Program-made: the position numbers and the translations under genes | From: Actinomycetota bacterium | GTDB taxonomy: Bacteria > Actinomycetota > Thermoleophilia > Gaiellales > Gaiellaceae | DNA length: 48,614 nt | Direction of reading: 5' to 3' | Assembly (NCBI GenBank): GCA_005883955.1 | Contig: VAXH01000061.1 | Span: 1-48,614, forward strand | In this document: one piece after another, positions 8,085 through 15,140 of the stretch | Position numbering within the stretch: the stretch's first letter is position 1 | How the letters are laid out: each line of letters begins with the position of its first letter | Notes under the pieces: model-generated | The model's database searches: none | What the model was told of the DNA's origin: nothing | Seen by the model: only the letters and a program-made list of their open reading frames with translations

Positions 8085-8615
8085 TTAGCCGGACAGCAAG
8101 TCGACCGAGACGATCGTCTCGGGATTGATGAACCGGCCGCCGAAGAACGGCCACTCACCGTTCTCTTGCGTCAGATCGGCGACGACGGCGTGCCCGAGGG
8201 CCGCAGCCTTCTCCGCGCCGTCGGTCTCGCCCGCGGTGATCAGGTCGCCGTTCGTCAGCCGGATCGAAATCTTGAAGCGCTCCAGTGCTGCCGCCGGCGG
8301 AGGATGCTCGGTTTCAGGCGGTGATTCAGGCGCTGTCTGGACTGGCTCGGGCACCGCCTGGACGGCGGGCACCGTGGGAGCCGCGATGCCGTAAGCCTCG
8401 CGGAGCTCGGCGACGTCCTGGGCGGGAACCCAGCCGCGCTCGACGATGATGTCGAGCACCTGGTTGCCTGTCTCGAGGCGGTCGCGATGTGCCTGAGCCA
8501 GCTGGCCCATCGTCAGCTTGCCGGCCTCGACAAGCTCGGCCTCGGGCGGCGGACGCAAGGGAGCCGGTCCGTCGGAGACCTCGAGAGAGATTGGTTCAGG
8601 AGCTTGAAGACTCAT
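8085..8615 (-). CDS. Hypothetical cytoplasmic protein, two-part
   Basis: 176 residues from ATG at 8615. The N-terminal part (about 25-80) reads LVEAGKLTMGQLAQAHRDRLETGNQVLDIIVERGWVPAQDVAELREAYG, resembling the N-terminal helical module found in type IV pilus assembly ATPases and related proteins (MshEN-like). A Pro-rich linker follows, then a small beta domain (about 115-176: FKISIRLTNGDLITAGE...AVVADLTQ...FINPETIVSVDLL) that looks like a short nucleotide- or ligand-binding strand module. I cannot assign a function. The frame stays open upstream to 9227, but that part is antisense to the PASTA gene and is not counted. Confidence 0.65.
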   Translation of the reverse strand: MSLQAPEPISLEVSDGPAPLRPPPEAELVEAGKLTMGQLAQAHRDRLETGNQVLDIIVERGWVPAQDVAELREAYGIAAPTVPAVQAVPEPVQTAPESPPETEHPPPAAALERFKISIRLTNGDLITAGETDGAEKAAALGHAVVADLTQENGEWPFFGGRFINPETIVSVDLLSG

Positions 8616-8738
8616 TGGCCGCAGTGACGGAGTGCGCCTCCGCCGACCCTTGTTATCGGCGATTGCGCGAGTCGCTGCGTCCCCCGAAAGGTTGATCTCT
8701 GCGTTTTCGCGCCGTTTCGACGCGGTAGGAAGCCAGCA

Positions 8739-9992
8739 ATGCGGCTTCGACGGAGACCGGCCACGCGCGCTCGCGTCGATCAGGAGGTCGCGGGGCCGCC
8801 GGTCGTGGAGGAAGACCAGTACGTACCGCCCCGCCGGCCGCCGTTGCCGGAGATCTGGCCGTGGCTGCTGCTGCTCCTGCTGCTCGTGATCGGCGGCTTG
8901 CTCGCGGCGTACTTCGCGACGCGCGACAACGACCATCACAAGAAGAGCTCGGCGGTCGCGGTTCCCGCCCTCGTGGGACTCAAGCAGAGCAACGCCGTCC
9001 GGCGACTGGACGACCGCGGTCTGGTTCCGCAACTGGCCACTGCTCCGAGCAAGTTCCCGGCCGGAACCGTGTTCGCGCAGGATCCGGGAGCCGGCACCCA
9101 GGTCACTCGAGGTTCGCTTGTGAGGTTGTCGGTTTCGGCGGCTGCCCAGACGGCTGTGCCCGACGTCGTCGGCACGAGGACCTCGGTCGCGGTCTCGCGC
9201 CTGAAGGCGGCCGGGCTGCAAGCTCAAGTGACGACCGCGCCGGCCAAGGCTGCGCCCGGGCTGGTGGTCAAGCAGACCCCCGTGGCGGAAACGAGAGTCG
9301 CGAAGGGCTCGGTGGTCTCACTGAGGGTCTCGAAAGGCGAGACGACCGTGCCGGATGTGCGAGGCCAGCCGGTGTCGGATGCGAAGGCGGCGCTGCAGAC
9401 TTCCGGCTTGGTGCCGGTCGAATTCAAGGTACCGAGCGCTCAGCCAAAGGGGACTGTGACTGCCCAGAAGCCGCTCCCGAACAAGAAGGTGCCGCGCGGG
9501 TCGAAGGTGCGGATCAACGTCTCGACCGGTTCGGCTTCCTCGCCGGGCACGACGACGAGCGGCACGAAGACGACGACCGCAGCGACGGTCAAGGTGCCGA
9601 ACGTCGTCGGGTTGCAGCAGACCGTCGCTCAGCGGCGGTTGCACAGGGTGGGCCTCGGTTCTCGGGTGAAGTACGTCTCCTCGCAGAAGCCGTCAGGCCA
9701 GGTCGTCGCCGAGAGACCGACGGCGGGAACGACCGTCAGGAAGGGCTCGAAGGTTCGGATCTCCGTCTCGCTTGGTCCGAACGCGACGACCACACCGGTT
9801 CCCGATGTGGTCGGCAAGGATCAGCAGACGGCGACGAACACGCTCCAGAACGCCGGTTTCCAAGTCCAGGTGATCACGGTGCCGGCGTCAGACCCGAGCC
9901 AGAACGGCATCGTCGTGGACGAGCAGCCTGCCGCGGGCACCCGTGCGCCCGACGGTTCGACGGTGACGATCTACGTCGGCTCCTCCGGCTGA
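8739..9992 (+). CDS. Membrane-anchored protein with five PASTA domains
   Basis: 417 residues. A basic, Pro-rich N-terminus, one transmembrane helix (about 40-60, WPWLLLLLLLVIGGLLAAYF), then five PASTA domains at about 75-133, 140-197, 204-262, 286-346 and 354-415, each opening with VP(A/D/N)V(V/R)G; a Thr/Ser-rich linker separates the third and fourth. PASTA domains bind peptidoglycan or muropeptides and usually sit on StkP/PknB kinases or penicillin-binding proteins. Here no kinase or transpeptidase domain is present, so this is a stand-alone PASTA protein, probably a cell-wall scaffold or sensor. ATG at 8739 follows TAGGAAG at good spacing. Confidence 0.9.
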   Translation: MRLRRRPATRARVDQEVAGPPVVEEDQYVPPRRPPLPEIWPWLLLLLLLVIGGLLAAYFATRDNDHHKKSSAVAVPALVGLKQSNAVRRLDDRGLVPQLATAPSKFPAGTVFAQDPGAGTQVTRGSLVRLSVSAAAQTAVPDVVGTRTSVAVSRLKAAGLQAQVTTAPAKAAPGLVVKQTPVAETRVAKGSVVSLRVSKGETTVPDVRGQPVSDAKAALQTSGLVPVEFKVPSAQPKGTVTAQKPLPNKKVPRGSKVRINVSTGSASSPGTTTSGTKTTTAATVKVPNVVGLQQTVAQRRLHRVGLGSRVKYVSSQKPSGQVVAERPTAGTTVRKGSKVRISVSLGPNATTTPVPDVVGKDQQTATNTLQNAGFQVQVITVPASDPSQNGIVVDEQPAAGTRAPDGSTVTIYVGSSG

Positions 9993-9996
9993 CGAT

Positions 9997-10488
9997 CTAC
10001 GGCTCGCACTCGGGCCCGCCGGGGTCGGCGGGCAGGCGGCCGAGGAGCTCGGCGAGCATCTCCAGCTCGTCGCTCGAGAAAACCTGGCCGAAGAGCTCGC
10101 GGATGCTGCCCACATGCGTGGGGGCGGCGCGGCGCAATTTCTCGTAGCCCTCGTCGGTGAGGACCGCGTAGCTCACGCGCGCGTCCTGCTCGGAGGTCGA
10201 ACGGCTGACGTAGCCCGCTCGCTCGAGCCCATCGAGGAGTCGCGTGATCCCGGACGGCGTCAGCAGGACGCTCTCGGCCAGGTCGACGCGGCGCAGGCGT
10301 CGGCCGGGCGAATGGGCGAGGTGCAACAGGACCTCGTAGCCGTTCAGCGTCAACCCATGCATTGTCAGCAGCTCGGTGCTGAAGCGGCGCGTCAGGGCTG
10401 AGTGAGCGCGCAAGAGCTGCGCCCAGGCCTGAACCTCGGGCGTCTCGCGGGCGACGCGGGGCTCGACTCGTTGGGCGGGCACGCTCAA
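9997..10488 (-). CDS. MarR-family regulator
   Basis: 163 residues with a complete MarR fold; the wing helix-turn-helix is RRVDLAESVLLTPSGITRLLDGLERAGYVSRSTSEQDARVSYAVLTDEGYEKL. It lies 6 nt downstream of a second marR gene, in the same direction, and ends 4 nt from the end of the convergent PASTA gene. It is probably co-transcribed with the marR at 10495. The two proteins are only distantly similar, so this is not a recent duplication. Confidence 0.9.
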   Translation of the reverse strand: MSVPAQRVEPRVARETPEVQAWAQLLRAHSALTRRFSTELLTMHGLTLNGYEVLLHLAHSPGRRLRRVDLAESVLLTPSGITRLLDGLERAGYVSRSTSEQDARVSYAVLTDEGYEKLRRAAPTHVGSIRELFGQVFSSDELEMLAELLGRLPADPGGPECEP

Positions 10489-10494
10489 TTCAGG

Positions 10495-10965
10495 TTAGCG
10501 GCCGAGCTGATCAGATTCGCCGGCCGCGCGAAGATGCTCGACGGCGCGGGCGAGGATGTCTCGCAGAGCGCGCTGGTCGGCGTCGCTCAGCGCCGCGATC
10601 GCATCCGGAGGCTGGCTCATCAGCTCCAGCACCTGTTTGCGCAGCTTCATCCCGCTCGGCGTGATCGTCAGCGCCTTGACGCGGCGGTCGCCGACCAGGC
10701 TTTCACGCTGCACCAGGCCGCGCGCCTCGAGCCGATCGGCAATTCCGGTCACGTTCGAGGCGTCGCAGAAGAGCCGCTCGGCAAGCGCGCTCATCGGCAT
10801 CGGCTCGTCGGGATCGAGCAGGCGAAGCGCGTGCGCCTGGCTGAAGCTGAGGCCGAGCTCGGCGAGCTTGGCGCCCGTCTTCATCCGCTGCACCATGCCG
10901 AGCTCGAAGAAGAACTTCTGAGCCTCCTGGGCCGGGCTCATCTTCGTCTTCGTCTGCATCTCCAC
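10495..10965 (-). CDS. MarR-family regulator divergent from an ABC exporter
   Basis: 156 residues; helix-turn-helix and wing are MSALAERLFCDASNVTGIADRLEARGLVQRESLVGDRRVKALTITPSG. The ORF can begin at GTG 10965, but ATG at 10959 has GAGGG seven bases upstream and is the better start. The gene is divergent from an ABC exporter whose start lies about 65 bp away, and the two promoters overlap, so it most likely represses both itself and the exporter. Confidence 0.9.
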   Translation of the reverse strand: MEMQTKTKMSPAQEAQKFFFELGMVQRMKTGAKLAELGLSFSQAHALRLLDPDEPMPMSALAERLFCDASNVTGIADRLEARGLVQRESLVGDRRVKALTITPSGMKLRKQVLELMSQPPDAIAALSDADQRALRDILARAVEHLRAAGESDQLGR

Positions 10966-10977
10966 ACCCTCATCTTA

Positions 10978-11022
10978 CTTGAACCAGTAGTTATTTGACA
11001 ACCTCAAGCATTGGGGTAGGCT
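10978..11022. promoter_or_regulatory. Overlapping divergent promoters, marR / ABC exporter
   Basis: On the plus strand TTGACA (10995-11000), 16 bp, TAGGCT (11017-11022), then 7 nt to the exporter ATG, so its mRNA would have almost no leader. On the minus strand TTGTCA, 18 bp, TAAGAT points toward marR; the two -35 boxes share bases. A TTGA-N5-TCAA inverted repeat at 10995-11007 covers the shared -35 and could be an operator. Confidence 0.6.
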
Positions 11023-11029
11023 TGCGCGG

Positions 11030-12025
11030 ATGAGCGATTACGCAATCGAGGCAACCCAACTCGTCAGGGAATTCAAGAACGGCCCCCGGGCCGTGGACGG
11101 AATCGATCTCGGCGTCTCCCCGGGAGAGATCTACGGCTTCCTCGGGCCGAACGGCGCCGGCAAGTCGACGACGGTTCACATGCTGACGACGCTTCTGCCG
11201 CCCACTTCGGGCACGGCCCGGGTGGCGGGCTACGACGTCGTCTCCGAGGGCTCGCACGTGCGCGCCGCGATCGGCGCCGCCCTGCAGGAGGCCGCGCTCG
11301 ACCCGCTGCTGACCGGACGCGAGCATCTTCGCCTGCAGGCGTCGCTGCAGGCGCTGCCGCGCGGCGAGCGCAACCAGCGCGCCGACGAGCTGATTGCGCG
11401 CGTCGGGCTCTCGCACGCTGCCGACCGAAAGGTCCGCGGCTACTCGGGCGGGATGAAGCGCCGGCTCGACCTGGCGATGGCGCTCGTTCACAGCCCGAGC
11501 GTGCTCTTCCTCGACGAGCCCACGACCGGGCTGGACATCCAGAGCCGCACCGCGCTCTGGGACGAGGTCGCCCGGCTCGCGCGCGAGGACGAGGTCACCG
11601 TCTTCCTGACCACCCAGTACCTCGAAGAGGCGGACGTCCTCGCCGACCGCGTCGGGATCATCGACCACGGCCACATCGTCGCCGAAGGGACGACCGACGA
11701 GCTCAAGGCGCAGGTCGGCCGCCCGACTGTCGAGGCGGTTCCGGCCGATCCCGAGGAGGCGGCGCGGCTGGCCGAGCTCCTAGCCCGTTTCGGGGATCCC
11801 TGCGGCTCGACGAAGGGTGTCGCCGTGCGCCTGGAAACCGGGGACACCGGCCTCGCCGACGTGGTCCGGGCACTCGACGACGCAGGAATCGAAGTCGCGA
11901 ACCTGTGGCTGCACCAGCCGACGCTCGACGATGTCTTCCTGGCGAAGACCGGCCGCTCGCTCGAGGGATCCGACGACGACGAAGCCGAGCCGGCGCGGGG
12001 AGAGCTCGCCGCCGAACCCGTTTGA
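11030..12025 (+). CDS. Daunorubicin-resistance-type ABC ATPase (DrrA-like)
   Basis: 331 residues. Walker A GPNGAGKST (about 38-46), Q-loop around AALQEAALD, signature YSGGMKRRL, Walker B VLFLDEPTTGLD, H-loop FLTTQYLEEAD, then a C-terminal DUF4162-like domain ending QPTLDDVFLAKTGRSLEG and an acidic tail. It hydrolyses ATP to drive two permeases encoded downstream. ATQLVREFKNGPRAVDGIDL is the typical DrrA opening. It is divergent from a MarR gene that probably controls it. The substrate is likely a hydrophobic drug or lipid, by family. Confidence 0.93.
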   Translation: MSDYAIEATQLVREFKNGPRAVDGIDLGVSPGEIYGFLGPNGAGKSTTVHMLTTLLPPTSGTARVAGYDVVSEGSHVRAAIGAALQEAALDPLLTGREHLRLQASLQALPRGERNQRADELIARVGLSHAADRKVRGYSGGMKRRLDLAMALVHSPSVLFLDEPTTGLDIQSRTALWDEVARLAREDEVTVFLTTQYLEEADVLADRVGIIDHGHIVAEGTTDELKAQVGRPTVEAVPADPEEAARLAELLARFGDPCGSTKGVAVRLETGDTGLADVVRALDDAGIEVANLWLHQPTLDDVFLAKTGRSLEGSDDDEAEPARGELAAEPV

Positions 12026-12128
12026 GGCCTCGTTTGCGATGCCGATCCGGAGGCCGTAGCGACTTCGCCGCGGCTGCTCAAACCCCGCCGTTGGAGGGAC
12101 TTGCGTTGCGCCGTCGCGAGGAGGATCT

Positions 12129-12905
12129 ATGAGCGTTTTTGCCGACCAGGTCTTCCTGCTCGCGCGGCGCTCGGTCGTCCGCACGATCCGGCAGCCCGCG
12201 AACGTGATCGGGCCGCTGGTCTTTCCGATGCTGCTGCTAGCCGTCAACTCCGGAGGCCTGAAGGCCGAGACGCGGCTCCCCGGCTTTCCGACCAACTCCT
12301 TCGTCGCCTTCGCGCTGGCGGTGCCGTTCATCCAGGGCGCGCTGTTCGCGACGATGAACGCGGGCACGGATCTCGCGCGAGACATCCAGACCGGCTTCCT
12401 CAACCGTCTCTCCCTGACGCCGATGCGCGGAATCGCACTTCTGGCCGGACAGCTCGGCGGGGTCGTGACGCTGGGCATCGTGCAAGCGATCGTCTATTTG
12501 AGCGTCGGTCTCGCGGTTGGCGTCCGGCTCGAGTCCGGAGTTCTCGGCGTGCTCGTGCTCTTCGCCTTCGCGATTCTCGTCTCCCTCGGCTTCGGCGCGC
12601 TCGGTGCCTTCGCTGCCCTTCGCACCGGTTCCGGCGAGGCGGTGCAGAGCCTGTTCCCGGCGTTCTTCGTCTTCCTCTTCCTCTCGTCGATGAACATCCC
12701 GCGGAACCTGATCGCGACCACCTGGTTCCGGGACGTCGCGACGGCGAACCCGGTGTCCTATCTGCTCGAGTGCGTCCGGAGCCTGATCATCACGGGCTGG
12801 AACGGAGAGGCGCTCGTGCTCGGTTTCGGCATCGCCGCCGCGATCGCCGTTTCCTCGCTCGCGCTCGCGAGCTGGGCGCTGCGCGTGAGGATGGCGCGGA
12901 CATGA
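12129..12905 (+). CDS. ABC-2 permease (DrrB-like), first of two
   Basis: 258 residues, six hydrophobic segments. RSVVRTIRQPANVIGPLVFPMLLLAVNSGGL and GFLNRLSLTPMRGIALLAGQLGGVV are standard ABC-2 membrane family signatures. ATG follows GAGGAGGAT at ideal spacing, 103 nt after the ATPase. Its stop overlaps the start of the second permease by 4 nt, implying a heterodimeric channel made in equal amounts. Confidence 0.9.
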   Translation: MSVFADQVFLLARRSVVRTIRQPANVIGPLVFPMLLLAVNSGGLKAETRLPGFPTNSFVAFALAVPFIQGALFATMNAGTDLARDIQTGFLNRLSLTPMRGIALLAGQLGGVVTLGIVQAIVYLSVGLAVGVRLESGVLGVLVLFAFAILVSLGFGALGAFAALRTGSGEAVQSLFPAFFVFLFLSSMNIPRNLIATTWFRDVATANPVSYLLECVRSLIITGWNGEALVLGFGIAAAIAVSSLALASWALRVRMART

Positions 12906-13669
12906 GGTCATTCTCGGTGGCACGCGCGGTCGCCTGGCGGACGCTGCACAACGTCTTCACGAACCCTTCGCTGTTCGTCCCTTCGCTCGTCTTCCCCCTC
13001 TTTTTCTTCACGGCGTTCGCCGGCGGGCTCTCGCGCGTTCAGGACGTGCCCGGCTTCGACTACAAGGAGGGCTACACGGCCTTCCAGTTCGTCTTCGTGC
13101 TGCTGCAGTCGGCCGCGTTCGGCGGCGTCTTCACGGGGTTCGGAATCGCGCGGGACTTCGAGAGCGGGTTCGCGCGGCGGCTGCTGCTCGCGGCGCCGAA
13201 CCGGAGCGGGATCCTGCTCGGGTACGCGATCGCCGCCCTCGGCCGCTGGCTCGTGACAGCCACGTTCCTGACCGGGATTGCGCTGGCCGTCGGGATGAAC
13301 GTCGGCGGGAGCGGAGCCGACATCGTCGGGCTGTACACGCTTGCCGTCATCGTCAACGCGGCGGCGGTGCTGTGGGCGGCCGGAGTCGCGATGCGGCTGC
13401 GGACGATGCAGGCCGGACCAGTCATGCAGTTGCCCGTGTTCGTGGTGCTTTTCTTCGCCCCGGTTTACGTACCGCTTTCGCTGCTCCAGGGCTGGATCCA
13501 TGCAGTCGCGGTCGTGAATCCGCTCACGCGCGTGCTCGAGGCGGCCCGCGGTTTTCTCGCCGGCACTCCGACCGAGGTCGGCGCAGCGTTCGGGGCGGCT
13601 TTGCTGCTGGCGATCGCGTTCTCACTCTGGGCCTTCCGCGGCCTGCGCAAGGCCGAAGCGGCCGGCTAG
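12902..13669 (+). CDS. ABC-2 permease, second of two
   Basis: 255 residues starting at ATG 12902 inside the preceding stop (ATGA). Six hydrophobic segments; FTNPSLFVPSLVFPLFFFTAFAGGL, SGFARRLLLAAPNRSGILLGYAIAA and AVVNPLTRVLEAARGFL match the ABC-2 family. A longer frame reaches back to 12101, but it is antisense to nothing and overlaps the first permease in another frame, so the coupled ATG is preferred. It pairs with the first permease and the DrrA-like ATPase. The gene ends 8 nt before a convergent gene. Confidence 0.9.
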   Translation: MRSFSVARAVAWRTLHNVFTNPSLFVPSLVFPLFFFTAFAGGLSRVQDVPGFDYKEGYTAFQFVFVLLQSAAFGGVFTGFGIARDFESGFARRLLLAAPNRSGILLGYAIAALGRWLVTATFLTGIALAVGMNVGGSGADIVGLYTLAVIVNAAAVLWAAGVAMRLRTMQAGPVMQLPVFVVLFFAPVYVPLSLLQGWIHAVAVVNPLTRVLEAARGFLAGTPTEVGAAFGAALLLAIAFSLWAFRGLRKAEAAG

Positions 13670-13676
13670 GTCCTAA

Positions 13677-14657
13677 CTAACCCGCGACATTCGGCGCTCC
13701 CGGGGTCGGCGCAGCGGTCGCGGTGAAGTCGGCGCTGTTGTCGTCCGTGTCGTGGCCGTCCGGGAGCCGGATATCGCTGGAGCCCGGCGGTGCGGTCGTC
13801 GCAGGCGCCGCAGCGGTGTGAGTCTCAACGAACACGTTTGTCGCGGTGCCGTAGCCGACCGAGTCGACCAGCTTGCCGCCGGCATCTCGGAGTCCGATGC
13901 CGCCCGCTGTCGCGGCGAGCGCCGCCGAGAACGTCTGGCCGGCCGGCCTCGCGCCCGCGTAGCCGCTGCCGCCGAAGAGGTAGAAGGCGCCCGGCGCCAG
14001 CATCGTCCCGGCCGGGATCGCGGCCAGCGCGACATCGCTCGTTCCGGCGCCCGAGCGGTAGACGAGCCTGTAGCCGCCGAGATCGGCCGAGCTCGCGCCG
14101 GCATTGAAGAGCTCGACGAACTCGTCGGTCGCGGAGGCGCTCGTGCCGGTCGAGAACTCGTTCACTCGCACGGTGGCGTCGGTCGTGGTCGGCGTACAGG
14201 TGAAGACAGCCTGCGCCGAGCTGTCGTCGTAGCTCAGCGTCACGGTGCCGGTGCGGCCGCCCGCTCGGCAGGCGATCCCGTTCAGGGTCTCGAGCGCGTC
14301 GATGCTCGTGCCCGGGTCACCCTTCACTCCTTGCGGCCCGCGCTCGCCCTGTGGCCCAGGCGGTCCTTGCGCGCCGTCGGTGCCGTTCGCGCCCGGAGCG
14401 CCGTCGGCCCCGGCGGGACCAACCGGGCCCCGCGGCCCCGGCTCTCCCTGCGGCCCCCGCACGTTCCAAGAGACCGGCCGCTCGGCCCTGCGGCAGTCGG
14501 CCCGCTCGGCGACGAGCCCCAGCCGTCCATCCCTGCGGACGCAGGCCTGAATGATCGCCGTCGCATCGTGCGGCGAACGGACCACCGCGACGGCGCCGCC
14601 GGCCGGAGCGGCGACGAGGAGAGTGAGCAGAAGTGCGCGAAGCGGCGTTCCAGGCAC
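13677..14657 (-). CDS. Secreted collagen-like protein with lamin-tail domain
   Basis: 326 residues from GTG at 14657, chosen because GAAGGAGG sits 4-5 nt upstream. A signal peptide (about 1-25) is followed by a Cys-containing spacer, sixteen perfect Gly-X-Y triplets (about 68-115, GPQGEPGPRGPVGPAG...), then a lamin-tail (LTD) domain (about 162-285) with VRVNEFSTG...TDEFVELFNAG and DLGGYRLVYRSG. LTD domains are beta-sandwiches of secreted or surface proteins, often with nucleases; none is attached. The collagen stretch probably trimerises. The C-terminus has PDGHDTDDNSADFT, typical of bacterial LTD proteins. Function is likely surface or matrix binding. Confidence 0.85.
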   Translation of the reverse strand: MPGTPLRALLLTLLVAAPAGGAVAVVRSPHDATAIIQACVRRDGRLGLVAERADCRRAERPVSWNVRGPQGEPGPRGPVGPAGADGAPGANGTDGAQGPPGPQGERGPQGVKGDPGTSIDALETLNGIACRAGGRTGTVTLSYDDSSAQAVFTCTPTTTDATVRVNEFSTGTSASATDEFVELFNAGASSADLGGYRLVYRSGAGTSDVALAAIPAGTMLAPGAFYLFGGSGYAGARPAGQTFSAALAATAGGIGLRDAGGKLVDSVGYGTATNVFVETHTAAAPATTAPPGSSDIRLPDGHDTDDNSADFTATAAPTPGAPNVAG

Positions 14658-14834
14658 GGATCCTCCTTCGGTCGGTGCCTCCGTGTTAGCCGCTCGAAAA
14701 CGATCCGGCCAGGGTGCGTCCCAAGGTCGGCGCGGTCCCGTTACCGCTCCGTATGACCTTGCAGTCTTCGATCGCAGGTCTTCGCCGCTGCGACCGACAT
14801 GGCGGGCGCGGCGACAATGTTTGCTCAGCCGGCA

Positions 14835-14867
14835 GAGACGCGGCGTCCCCGGGGGACGCCGCGTCTC
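14835..14867. repeat. Perfect 16-bp inverted repeat
   Basis: GAGACGCGGCGTCCCC and its exact complement are separated by one base. It is GC-rich and very stable. It lies 22 nt downstream of the stop of a possible 17-codon ORF (minus strand) and about 275 nt past the stop of the MFS-cNMP gene. No T run follows on either strand, so it may be a terminator, an mRNA-stabilising hairpin or a protein-binding palindrome. Confidence 0.6.
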
Positions 14868-14889
14868 GCTGTGGCACTTTGGCCGACCG

Positions 14890-14943
14890 TCATATCGGAT
14901 AGCCGGTGCAATCGTGAAGGCGAAGGCCAAGTCGATTGCGCAT
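14890..14943 (-). CDS. Possible 17-residue leader peptide
   Basis: ATG at 14943 has a perfect AGGAGG seven bases upstream and opens a 17-codon ORF, MRNRLGLRLHDCTGYPI, ending at TGA. A 16-bp hairpin follows 22 nt later, and the lamin-tail gene starts some 230 nt downstream on the same strand. Ideal ribosome binding plus a following hairpin fits a leader peptide or attenuator. There is nothing else in the 14658-15140 stretch that I can support as a gene. Confidence 0.35.
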   Translation of the reverse strand: MRNRLGLRLHDCTGYPI

Positions 14944-15140
14944 AGGCAGACCTCCTTCTCTCGTCGTCGGAGAGCTCGGTTCGAGTAAACAACCGCCGTC
15001 TAAGAGGGGCCTGACGTTGAGCTAAGAACTGCGTGAGAGTTCCGGCTTCCGTCGCATCCCCGCGGGCGCCGCCGTTGCGAGCCGCATTGGATGCGGCGGC
15101 CGTTTCCCTCGGCATCTTGAAATGCGTCGGCCTGGGCGCG

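Noticed and set aside
8616-9227. Upstream extension of the hypothetical minus-strand gene to 380 residues
   Set aside because: This part is antisense to the PASTA gene, Arg-rich and of low-complexity shadow type; a good ATG exists at 8615.
14825-15115. 96-residue minus-strand ORF
   Set aside because: Composition is Arg/Ala-rich without ribosome site or motif, and it runs through the palindrome; the 17-codon ORF in another frame has better signals.
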